Assembly (NCBI RefSeq): GCF_011516655.1
Contig: NZ_WOSV01000002.1
Location: 310,001 to 374,000 of the forward strand
Reading direction: 5' to 3'
DNA: 64,000 nt
From: Acetobacter thailandicus
GTDB lineage: Bacteria > Pseudomonadota > Alphaproteobacteria > Acetobacterales > Acetobacteraceae
Below are positions 56,911 to 64,000 of the stretch, in pieces. Numbering within the stretch: the first letter of the stretch is position 1; each line of letters opens with the position of its first letter. The position numbers and the translations under genes are program-made. The notes under the pieces are model-generated. The model saw nothing but the letters and a program-made list of their open reading frames with translations, made no database searches and was not told the DNA's origin.

Positions 56911-58340
56911 ACACCTTTGATCCGTCCGATCGTAGCTGTTGTTGAATGCCCTTTGAGCAGATCGACCAGGACCAGACGCCCGCCGCCGGCTATTACCTCA
57001 CGTGCTCCGACAACCTGCTCAGGTGTATAGTCTGCTCCCTTGACCAGTACATCAGGCTCAAGCGCCTGTATGATCTCCAGCGGGGTATCTTCATCAAAGG
57101 CTACAACAGCATCGACATGGCGGATGGCAGAAATAACGCGGGCCCGTGCATCAAGTGTGTTAACCGGCCGCTCATCCCCCTTGAGACGACGAACACTCGC
57201 GTCTGTATTTAAAGCGACGACAAGGCGGTCACAGGCAGCACGTGCCTCAGCCAGAAGGTCAACGTGACCCGGGTGAATAATATCAAAGCAGCCATTGGTA
57301 AAACCAACACTCAGCCCCCTGCTCTGCCATTTCTGTATCAGCGCATGCGCTGCTGAAGCAGACAGTAAATGTGGCATTTCATCCGGGCCTGACTGTTTCT
57401 CCAGCTCCTGAATGACTTCCTGTATATCTGCTGTGGCCGTACCCAGTCTGGCCACAACAACACCCGCTGCGGCATTTGCAACACGCATAGCCTGCTCAAG
57501 CGTACTGCCAGAACCTGTGACAACGGCCATGGCTGCAATAACGGTATCGCCCGCACCTGAAACGTCAAAGACTTCACGGGCACGCGTAGGCACAGACAAA
57601 ACCGGGCCATTATGGCGCACCAGCATCATGCCTTTTTCAGAGCGTGTTGCGAGAATAGCATCTGCCCCGGCCGCAGCCATGACTTTACGGGCGGCGACTT
57701 CAGTCTGCTCTTCTGACGCAACAGGCAGGGCTGAAGCCGCAGCCAGTTCTTTTGCATTCGGTGTGATGCAGGTTGCCCCGCGATACAGACGGTAGTCAGG
57801 TGATTTCGGGTCAACAAACACCGGCACCTTACGCGCATGCGCCAGAGTAAAAACCTGCTGCAGCACCTGCGGGGAACACACGCCCTTACCGTAATCTGAC
57901 ACCACAACAGCCTGCACCTGGTCTATCCATTGTGCAATGGCAGCATTCAGCGCTTCAGCCTCTTCCTCCTGCAGCGGCAGAGCACTCTCTTCATCAGCAC
58001 GCACAACCTGCTGGTTAGCCGCAATAAAGCGTGTTTTACAAATAGTAGGGCGACAGGTGCTCTCAACCGTTGCATCAACAACATTAGCACGACCGGCAAG
58101 GCTGTTACGCAACAATGCGCCTGCCTCATCGCGTCCGGCCAGCCCGATAAGAATAGCACGGGCACCAAGTGCTGTAACATTGCTGGCCACGTTACCCGCA
58201 CCACCTGGCATTTCTCTTTTATTTTTCAGCAGCAACACCGGAACCGGTGCTTCAGGTGAGATCCGCTCCATACCACCGTATAAAAAACGGTCGAGCATAA
58301 CATCACCAACGCAAAGCACTGAAACAGAAGAGAAATCCAT
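56907..58340 (-). CDS. hldE: Bifunctional heptose-7-phosphate kinase/heptose-1-phosphate adenylyltransferase
   Basis: Makes ADP-heptose for the LPS core. The 477 residues are a fusion: PfkB-type kinase (GGAGNVASNVTALGA; DVSGAGDTVIAAMA anion hole and base) in the first 320 residues, and a nucleotidyltransferase from about 345 with GFTNGCFDIIHPGHVDLL and the late KGHSTTATI. The gene lies 6 bp after gmk and is coupled to the AGE-family gene by ATGA overlap. Confidence 0.96.
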   Translation of the reverse strand: MDFSSVSVLCVGDVMLDRFLYGGMERISPEAPVPVLLLKNKREMPGGAGNVASNVTALGARAILIGLAGRDEAGALLRNSLAGRANVVDATVESTCRPTICKTRFIAANQQVVRADEESALPLQEEEAEALNAAIAQWIDQVQAVVVSDYGKGVCSPQVLQQVFTLAHARKVPVFVDPKSPDYRLYRGATCITPNAKELAAASALPVASEEQTEVAARKVMAAAGADAILATRSEKGMMLVRHNGPVLSVPTRAREVFDVSGAGDTVIAAMAVVTGSGSTLEQAMRVANAAAGVVVARLGTATADIQEVIQELEKQSGPDEMPHLLSASAAHALIQKWQSRGLSVGFTNGCFDIIHPGHVDLLAEARAACDRLVVALNTDASVRRLKGDERPVNTLDARARVISAIRHVDAVVAFDEDTPLEIIQALEPDVLVKGADYTPEQVVGAREVIAGGGRLVLVDLLKGHSTTATIGRIKGV

Positions 58341-58346
58341 AACCTA

Positions 58347-58964
58347 TCAGACTCCAAACGTAGCCACAAAGTCTGCCAGACCCGTCTGACGACGCATGCG
58401 CAGACGACCAGCTGTCAGAACAGAGCGCGCCTCAAAAATCGCGCGGTCAAGGTCTTTATTAACGATAACATGGTCAAACTCAGACCAGTGTGAAATTTCA
58501 TCCTGTGCAGCCGCCATACGACGGGCAATTTCATCAGGGTGGTCTGAAGCCCGGTTATCCAGACGTCTGCGGAGTTCTTCCAGAGAGGGGGGAAGAACAA
58601 ACAGGCTGACCACATCATCCGGTAACGCCGTGCGAATTTGCTGGTGCCCCTGCCAGTCGATATCAAACACCATGTCATATCCGGCAGAAAGAGCCTCTTC
58701 TACCGGCGCACGCGGGGTGCCATAGCCACGCCCGAACACAGTTGCCCATTCGAGCAGCTCACCCGCTGCTGCCATAGTTTCAAACTGCTCCATAGAACGG
58801 AAGTGATAATGCACACCTTCTTTCTCACCCGGGCGCGGGGCGCGGGTAGTAACAGAAACAGAGTGACGCAGCTGAGGTTCTGAGGCACGCAATGCATTTG
58901 CGATTGTTGATTTTCCGGCACCTGAGGGCGCTGAAATAACGAAACAAAGACCACGACGCTTCAT
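58347..58964 (-). CDS. gmk: Guanylate kinase
   Basis: Converts GMP to GDP. The 205 residues match family length: ISAPSGAGKSTIANAL P-loop, SVSVTTRAPRPGEKEGVHYHF GMP-binding region, DIDWQGHQQIR and the lid RRLDNRASDHPDEIARR. The ATG at 58964 (AGGG about 7 nt upstream) is preferred over in-frame starts at 58985 and 59009. It opens the minus-strand gmk-hldE-AGE-dnaB run. Confidence 0.95.
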   Translation of the reverse strand: MKRRGLCFVISAPSGAGKSTIANALRASEPQLRHSVSVTTRAPRPGEKEGVHYHFRSMEQFETMAAAGELLEWATVFGRGYGTPRAPVEEALSAGYDMVFDIDWQGHQQIRTALPDDVVSLFVLPPSLEELRRRLDNRASDHPDEIARRMAAAQDEISHWSEFDHVIVNKDLDRAIFEARSVLTAGRLRMRRQTGLADFVATFGV

Positions 58965-59395
58965 TTCTGTCCCTGCATTCGTCATTCTGTTCTGAACCAT
59001 AATCCGCAAAACCCCTTAACTAAATCTGTCTGCGCAGGCACGATACAACAGTCACTGCACGAAACACAGGGGAGATAAGCAGAATACTCATTCTGTCACT
59101 AAAGGCAGATATATGATGAGAGTAAAAAACCTCAGAGCGGAGGTGATATACTGGTTGCAGACCCTGCTGGTGTTATTTCTGCACCCGGAACGAAGAGGCT
59201 GGGATTACTCTTATCTCGTGCGTCATTTTTATTGTGATATTATGGTGTTATATATCGGGCCACAGGCATACAGCGCTGACCGCTTACAGAGACACATCCC
59301 CTGCGCGGCAATAAAAATGATAATTGCACGCTGACAGTTTCCTTAAAGCGAGGCAGTTTGTGCCCTCCAGAACAGACGGAGAAACAGAAGATATT
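58965..59395. promoter_or_regulatory. Divergent promoter region of gmk and the NCS1 permease
   Basis: A 431-bp gap. A 73-codon plus-strand frame (59113-59334) has no ribosome site and no family features, so I do not call it. Promoters for both flanking genes must lie here; no operator, riboswitch or RNA gene could be recognised by eye. Confidence 0.5.
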
Positions 59396-60742
59396 ATGAC
59401 ACAGCCCCTCCCTTCTCCGCACGCTTATCTGATGGAAGATTTATCAGCTGCCTCAGTACGCGAACCCGTGCCCGCCGCCCTTAAAACAATGCCGACTGAC
59501 CGCGTGTTCTGGAGCCATTTCTCACCCAACCTTGGCCCGGGCGGATGGGTAACAGGCGCACTGCTGATCAGCATGGGACTGGATTTTTATACCGGTGTTC
59601 TGGCCATTATCGTGGGAAATATTATCGGCGCCCTGCCTGTAGCCTTTGCCGCCTCTATCGGACCAGAGACCGGACTCACCCAGATGGAGGCCTCACGACG
59701 GGCCCTTGGTCGCCTGGGGGTAAGACCTCCTGCTTTTCTAAACTGGATTTATTGTGTCGGGTGGGATGCCGTAAACAATGTACCCGCTGCCACAGCATTG
59801 ATTGCTCTGCTCCTGGCGTGCGGCCTCTCAGCTCCCTTCTGGCTGGCACTCGGTCTGCTGGCCGCAGTGCAGATGATGGCTTCAGTTTACGGACATCATG
59901 TCGTTCAGCTTTTACAAAAATATCTCGGTGCTCTGCTGCTTGTCACTTTTCTGGTTATCGGAGGGGTGCAGATCAGCCACAGCACAGCACACCTCACAGC
60001 CATGCACCCTGTCAGCTGGCAGACTTTTTTGCTGGCCACCGGCATTCTGGTCAGCTTCAACCTGTCATGGGCCTCATACTCATCAGACTACACACGCTAC
60101 CTGCCAGCCAGCACCAGCCCGGCTAAAATTATCGGCCTCGCACTAACGGGGCTGCTCGGGTCTGCCATTCCATTCCAGATTCTTGGATTGCTGACTGCAA
60201 GCAGCATCGCTGAGCCATCGCCAACTGCTGTTATTGCCTCATTTCAGCATGCGATGGGGCCCGTTGGCATTGTGGCGCTGGCAGCCATTGCACTCTCATC
60301 CATCACCGGCAACTCTTTTAACGATAATACGGCAAGCTACAGCCTCATCTCAGCCGGCCTGCATGTACCCCGCATTGCCGCTGCTGTTCTGACAGCCTCT
60401 CTGGGCTATGTTCTGGCTGTTGCGGGGGCCGGACAGTACGCCAGCCTATATACTGACTATCTGCTTGTCACGATGTACTGGATCGCCCCATGGATCGGCA
60501 TTGTGCTGGCCGACTGGTATTTTGGAGACCGCACCCCAAAACCCGTGCCCCCTGGCTGGACCAGAGGGGCTACGATTTTTACCGTAACATCAGTGCTTAC
60601 TATCGGGCTTTTTTCGACCAGCACAATTTATACCGGCCCCGTTGCGCGCTGGCTGGGCGGGGCAGATATTGGCTATTATATTGGCTTCTTTGTCGCAGCG
60701 TTATGGTACGCACTTGGTGCACGCTCACGCACCAGTTCATAA
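59396..60742 (+). CDS. NCS1-family purine/cytosine permease
   Basis: A 448-residue, about 12-helix symporter of the NCS1 (nucleobase-cation) family, codB-like. Typical parts: FWSHFSPNLGPGGWVTGALL, GLDFYTGVLAIIVGN, GWDAVNNVPAATALI, and SWASYSSDYTRYLP. ATG 59396 gives the usual N-terminus; the frame is open 72 nt further up. No deaminase or nucleobase-metabolism gene is beside it. The last 67 bp overlap the end of the convergent methyltransferase gene. Confidence 0.88.
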   Translation: MTQPLPSPHAYLMEDLSAASVREPVPAALKTMPTDRVFWSHFSPNLGPGGWVTGALLISMGLDFYTGVLAIIVGNIIGALPVAFAASIGPETGLTQMEASRRALGRLGVRPPAFLNWIYCVGWDAVNNVPAATALIALLLACGLSAPFWLALGLLAAVQMMASVYGHHVVQLLQKYLGALLLVTFLVIGGVQISHSTAHLTAMHPVSWQTFLLATGILVSFNLSWASYSSDYTRYLPASTSPAKIIGLALTGLLGSAIPFQILGLLTASSIAEPSPTAVIASFQHAMGPVGIVALAAIALSSITGNSFNDNTASYSLISAGLHVPRIAAAVLTASLGYVLAVAGAGQYASLYTDYLLVTMYWIAPWIGIVLADWYFGDRTPKPVPPGWTRGATIFTVTSVLTIGLFSTSTIYTGPVARWLGGADIGYYIGFFVAALWYALGARSRTSS

Positions 60743-61506
60743 AGGCCAACAGCTGCTGCCACTGATACATTCAGGCTTTCCATATCGCCGGGCATATACA
60801 GCCCGGCAATCTCATCACAGCTCTCTCTGACCAGGCGGCGCAGACCTTTACCTTCGGCCCCCAGGACCAGAGCCACGCGACGACCTGTCAGAGATGCACC
60901 TTCAAGCAGCCCTCCGCCGGCATCAAGCCCGATGGTCCAGAAATTTGCTTTCTGCAATGCTTCAATCGCACGCGAAATATTCACCTCACGCACTACCGGC
61001 ACAACCTCAAGAGCTCCGGAGGCAGCCTTAGCCAGCACGGCTGTTTCCTCCGGGGCATTCCTGTCCTGAACCACAAGACAGGCTGCACCAAATGCTGCAG
61101 CAGAGCGCAAAATAGCCCCGACATTACGCGGATCAGTCACCTGGTCGAGCACAAGAACCGGGCCAGGCCGTTCAACAGCTTCAGCCAGAGAAAGATCAGG
61201 CAGTGTTTTAACGAGAGCAGCCACACCCTGATGCACAGCATCGGGGCCGAGCAGCTCATCTAACACTGAGCGCGCAACCAGTTCAGGCTCAGGGCGGTGT
61301 TTAACATCAGCTCCCTGTAAAATCGCGCTTTCCTGGTCAGTCAGCAATAAACGCTGAAAGACCCTGCGTGGATTGCACAACGCCGCAGAAACAGCATGTG
61401 TACCAAACAGCCAGACACACCCCGCAGGAGCGCTCCCCCCCTCTCTTGCAGAAGAATGTGCCGGTTTTGCACGACGTGACGGGCGGGCGGGACGAGTATT
61501 GCGCAT
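60676..61506 (-). CDS. rlmB: 23S rRNA 2'-O-methyltransferase, SpoU/TrmH (RlmB) family
   Basis: SPOUT-fold RNA ribose methyltransferase of 276 residues. After a basic N-terminal tail comes the RNA-binding substrate domain (LFGTHAVSAALCNPRRVFQR) and the SpoU domain: LDQVTDPRNVGAILRSAAAFG, VLGAEGKGLRRLV and MPGDMESLNVSVAAAVGLYE, the knotted AdoMet site. RlmB (Gm2251 in E. coli) is the most likely, though the substrate is not certain. Its 3' end runs 67 bp into the convergent permease gene. Confidence 0.88.
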   Translation of the reverse strand: MRNTRPARPSRRAKPAHSSAREGGSAPAGCVWLFGTHAVSAALCNPRRVFQRLLLTDQESAILQGADVKHRPEPELVARSVLDELLGPDAVHQGVAALVKTLPDLSLAEAVERPGPVLVLDQVTDPRNVGAILRSAAAFGAACLVVQDRNAPEETAVLAKAASGALEVVPVVREVNISRAIEALQKANFWTIGLDAGGGLLEGASLTGRRVALVLGAEGKGLRRLVRESCDEIAGLYMPGDMESLNVSVAAAVGLYELVRERAPSAYHNAATKKPI

Positions 61507-61762
61507 CAGAACCTGTGTCTCTTTGTCATTATGCTCTGGCAGATGACAAAATAAATACCAGAAGGGAACCTGTTCTTAGCAGAAACATTATAATCCCGAA
61601 ATGCTGCACCTGACACGCTCCCTGCCTTCAGCACCTGACAAAAGAGCCCGGATGCCATTAAATCGCCGTTATAAGAGTGTAGCTGACACAAGAATTGGAC
61701 AATTCCATCTCCCGGCTGTATCGCTTGCCGTCCTGACAGAAAAAAAAATTATGGAGCGGGTC

Positions 61763-62425
61763 ATGAACACCTCCCAGGCCCTGTCTCAGGGCGCTATTAC
61801 TCTCCACCGTAATGATCTTCCTGATGATCTGACCTTTACGCACTCAATTGCCGTTGATACCGAGACAATGGGACTTAACCCCCACCGTGACCGGCTCTGC
61901 CTTGTACAGATTTCATCAGGTGATGGCACAGCACATCTGGTGCAGCTCATTCCCGAATCTCTTGGTGGCACAGGCTATAACTGCCCCAACCTGAAAAAGC
62001 TGATGGCAAACCCTGACATCACCAAAATTATGCATTTTGCACGGTTTGACGTCGCTATTCTTCAGCATGCTCTGGGCATCAGAGTCAGCCCGGTTGTCTG
62101 CACCAAAATTGCAGCGCGCCTGGTACGCACCTTTACAGACCGTCATGGCCTTGCCGCCCTGTGTCGTGATATGCTGGGGGTCGAGCTGAGCAAACAGCAG
62201 CAGACATCTGACTGGGGCAAAACCGAACTCAGCCCTGAACAGATGACCTACGCAGCCTCTGACGTGCTGCACCTCCATGCGTTATGGGCGAAAATGGAAG
62301 AACTGCTCCGGCGCGAAAACCGCACCGAACTGGCACAGGCCTGCTTTGATTTTCTGCCGGCACGTGCTCAGCTTGATATCCTGGGTTACGAAACACCAGA
62401 TATTTTCTCGCACCGTTCTTCCTGA
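61763..62425 (+). CDS. rnd: Ribonuclease D-like 3'-5' exonuclease
   Basis: A 220-residue DEDD exonuclease with only the catalytic domain, typical of the short alphaproteobacterial form and lacking the HRDC domains of E. coli RNase D (about 375 residues). Motifs: AVDTETMGL (Exo I), HFARFDVAIL (Exo II) and MTYAASDVLHLHAL (Exo III with its Tyr). The frame extends upstream to 61601, but ATG 61763, with GGAG 6-7 nt before, is likely. The kdsD and lptC genes follow in the same direction. Confidence 0.9.
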   Translation: MNTSQALSQGAITLHRNDLPDDLTFTHSIAVDTETMGLNPHRDRLCLVQISSGDGTAHLVQLIPESLGGTGYNCPNLKKLMANPDITKIMHFARFDVAILQHALGIRVSPVVCTKIAARLVRTFTDRHGLAALCRDMLGVELSKQQQTSDWGKTELSPEQMTYAASDVLHLHALWAKMEELLRRENRTELAQACFDFLPARAQLDILGYETPDIFSHRSS

Positions 62426-62491
62426 GCCAGGTATCATCCCGGCATTCCACGCACTATATAGCAACCTGTAACAGCCAGAGGGCAAACTGAC

Positions 62492-63487
62492 TTGCATCTC
62501 AAAACTTTTCACGCTCTGACAGCCAGCGCCATTGATGTCGTTCGTACAGAACAGGCCGGCCTGAAAGCGCTTGAAGAAGCTTTACAGGACTGCTCTGGCC
62601 TTGGCTCTGCGTTTACAGATGCCGTCACGCTGATAAGCGGGCTGACCGGGCGCCTGGTCGTAAGTGGCATTGGAAAATCAGGACATATTGCACGTAAAAT
62701 ACAGGCTACTCTGTCATCAACCGGTACCCCGGCCCTGTTTGTACACCCGGCAGAAGCCTCTCATGGTGATCTGGGGATGATCCGTCCCGGGGATGCTGTT
62801 CTTGCTTTTTCCAACTCGGGAGAGACAACCGAGCTGGGCGATATTGCGGCACACACTCGCAGCAACAACCTGCCACTGCTGGCGGTAACAAGTCAGCCTG
62901 ATTCAACCCTTGCCTGTGCTGCTGATATTGCTTTAATTATGCCTGCAATGAAAGAGGCATGTCCGATGGGCCTTGCTCCGACAACCAGCACCACAATACA
63001 ACTTGCCTTTGGCGATGCGCTGGCTGTTGCTCTTCTGCAAAAGCGCGGCTTTACAGCCAGTGACTTTAGCTCATACCACCCTGGCGGGCGACTGGGCATG
63101 AGGTTACGCACTGTACGCGACCTGATGCGCACAGGTGATATGATGCCGCTGGGGCATCCTGACACGTCTATGCGTGATATTATTATGGAAATGACGCGCA
63201 AGGCGCTGGGCTGCATTGGCATAACAGACGAAAACGAGACCCTGGTCGGGTTGATTACCGACGGAGACCTTCGTCGTGCGCTTGATCTTGACCTTGCCGT
63301 GACACAGGCAAAGGATGTGATGAACACAACCCCCCTGACAATTTCTCCTGATATCTTTGTGTCAGAAGCAGTAAGCCTCATGAACACCCGATCTCGTCCG
63401 GTCACTTCTCTTTTTGTGCTGGATGACCATAAAAAACCACTTGGCGTCGTTCATATGCACGACTTACTCAAGGCAGGTGGCCGATGA
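62492..63487 (+). CDS. kdsD: Arabinose-5-phosphate isomerase (KpsF/GutQ family)
   Basis: First enzyme of Kdo synthesis: ribulose-5-phosphate to arabinose-5-phosphate. The 331 residues hold a SIS domain (SGIGKSGHIARKIQATLSST, HPAEASHGDLGMI, SNSGETTEL) and a CBS pair from about residue 205 (VRDLMRTGDMMPLG, GLITDGDLRRALD). The best start is a TTG at 62492, with AGAGGG upstream; no in-frame ATG exists before the SIS core. It overlaps lptC by 4 nt, matching an LPS-export operon. Confidence 0.93.
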   Translation: MHLKTFHALTASAIDVVRTEQAGLKALEEALQDCSGLGSAFTDAVTLISGLTGRLVVSGIGKSGHIARKIQATLSSTGTPALFVHPAEASHGDLGMIRPGDAVLAFSNSGETTELGDIAAHTRSNNLPLLAVTSQPDSTLACAADIALIMPAMKEACPMGLAPTTSTTIQLAFGDALAVALLQKRGFTASDFSSYHPGGRLGMRLRTVRDLMRTGDMMPLGHPDTSMRDIIMEMTRKALGCIGITDENETLVGLITDGDLRRALDLDLAVTQAKDVMNTTPLTISPDIFVSEAVSLMNTRSRPVTSLFVLDDHKKPLGVVHMHDLLKAGGR

Positions 63488-64000
63488 CAAAACCCGTTAC
63501 CCCACACCGGAGCGACTTTGCCCGTTCGGAAGAGACAACACGGCAGCAGCGCAACCAGCTTGCCTCGAACCTGAAGCGCCACAAAGCCCCGAATGAAGCT
63601 CTGCTGGCACGGCGCCGCACATTGCTGCGATGGGCTAAGTGGGTGCTGCCAGGCACAGCCCTGCTCCTGCTTGTCTCGATTGCTGTATGGCCTGAAGTTG
63701 ACCGCCTCATTCATGCTGGCAGTGCATCTCTGCGTGACCTGACAAAAATACACGTCGAAAACGGCAGCCTCGTTGGCGCCACCTACCGCAGCGTTGATGA
63801 ACATAACCGCCCCTTTATGATTACCGCCCAGAGCGTGCATCAGATTGACCAGGAAAGAATGGATCTGGTCAGCCCGGTTGCTGATATTATAAACCAGGGG
63901 AATAACTGGATTATTGTCAGTTCAAGAAAGGGGGTTTACATGCAACATGCTAACCTGCTTGATCTGACAGGAGAAGTAACCCTGTATCGTAATGATGGTC
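63484..64000 (+). CDS. lptC: LPS-export periplasmic protein LptC, 5' part
   Basis: Bitopic membrane protein that connects the LptBFG transporter to LptA. The ATG overlaps the kdsD stop. The 172 visible codons show a charged cytoplasmic arm of about 50 residues (long for the family, including RSEETTRQQRNQLASNLKRH), one membrane helix (WVLPGTALLLLVSIAVWP), and the start of the beta-jellyroll (ENGSLVGATYRSVDEHNRPF, TAQSVHQI). It runs off the window end. lptA and lptB are expected next. Confidence 0.85.
   Translation, partial: MTKPVTPHRSDFARSEETTRQQRNQLASNLKRHKAPNEALLARRRTLLRWAKWVLPGTALLLLVSIAVWPEVDRLIHAGSASLRDLTKIHVENGSLVGATYRSVDEHNRPFMITAQSVHQIDQERMDLVSPVADIINQGNNWIIVSSRKGVYMQHANLLDLTGEVTLYRNDG

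Noticed and set aside
59113..59334. 73-codon frame between gmk and the permease
   Set aside because: No ribosome site, no recognisable features, and it lies in the expected divergent promoter region.

Overview
The window looks like chromosome of an acetic acid bacterium (Acetobacteraceae, most like Acetobacter). This is inferred from gene content and order: an alphaproteobacterial rnd-kdsD-lptC run, an ELM1-family protein, GatCAB amidotransferase beside an indirectly charging type of gltX, a Bpt N-end-rule transferase, heptose/LPS genes beside dnaB, and moderate GC. No 16S rRNA is present, so the genus is not proven.

Layout. 1-9.0 kb: 3' part of gltX, a secreted HAD phosphatase, Cu/Zn superoxide dismutase, the branched-chain amino acid genes ilvC, ilvN and ilvB with miaA upstream on the same strand, then serB and a small membrane protein. 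9.0-20 kb: ELM1-family protein, a DEAD-type helicase with a DEGD box, an aspartoacylase-like zinc enzyme, glyA, an APC permease, hemB, bpt and a large MscS-type channel. 20-23.4 kb: EamA exporter and a pair of lipid-linked sugar transferases (GT2 plus GT39/83-like). 23.4-29.6 kb: a copper regulon (CopA P-type ATPase, CsoR, CopB, CopA multicopper oxidase, small Cys/His/Met-rich secreted protein) with two related CsoR-type operators. 29.7-36.1 kb: a secreted protein made almost entirely of 11-residue repeats, ruvX, gatCAB, tRNA-Ser(GCU), a broken HNH endonuclease gene and a small lipoprotein. 36.1-50.1 kb: sugar-type MFS transporter and shikimate dehydrogenase, then late cobalamin genes (cobU; cobS-cobT; cobC-like; cbiB-bluB) interrupted by a PadR/YqjI-like regulator and an aldehyde dehydrogenase, followed by flavodoxin, DUF1348, MOSC, a Zur-box-preceded CobW/ZigA GTPase and a small DUF6525-like protein. 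50.1-53.0 kb: an AT-rich accessory island. 53.1-64 kb: GT61, dnaB, AGE-family epimerase, hldE, gmk, NCS1 permease, an rRNA 2'-O-methyltransferase, rnd, kdsD and partial lptC.

The most unusual part is the island at 50.1-53.0 kb. It is visibly richer in A/T than its surroundings and carries, all on the minus strand, a truncated DUF1795/Eag-like chaperone, two tiny coupled reading frames, a deaminase toxin tip with an HAE...CxxC zinc site, an adjoining putative immunity gene, a YwqK-like gene and an endonuclease V-like gene. Endonuclease V acts on deaminated bases, so its place beside a deaminase toxin suggests a repair- or cleavage-based partner to classical immunity. This is a hypothesis from gene order and motifs. 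An IS5-type transposase scrap borders the island.

Other points worth checking: a (TCT)15 tract giving 15 serines just before the PLP lysine of the CobC-like enzyme, a PadR promoter buried in inverted repeats, a perfect Zur-like palindrome, a possible stand-alone I9-type protease-inhibitor lipoprotein, and cobC and cbiB starts that share a CATG.
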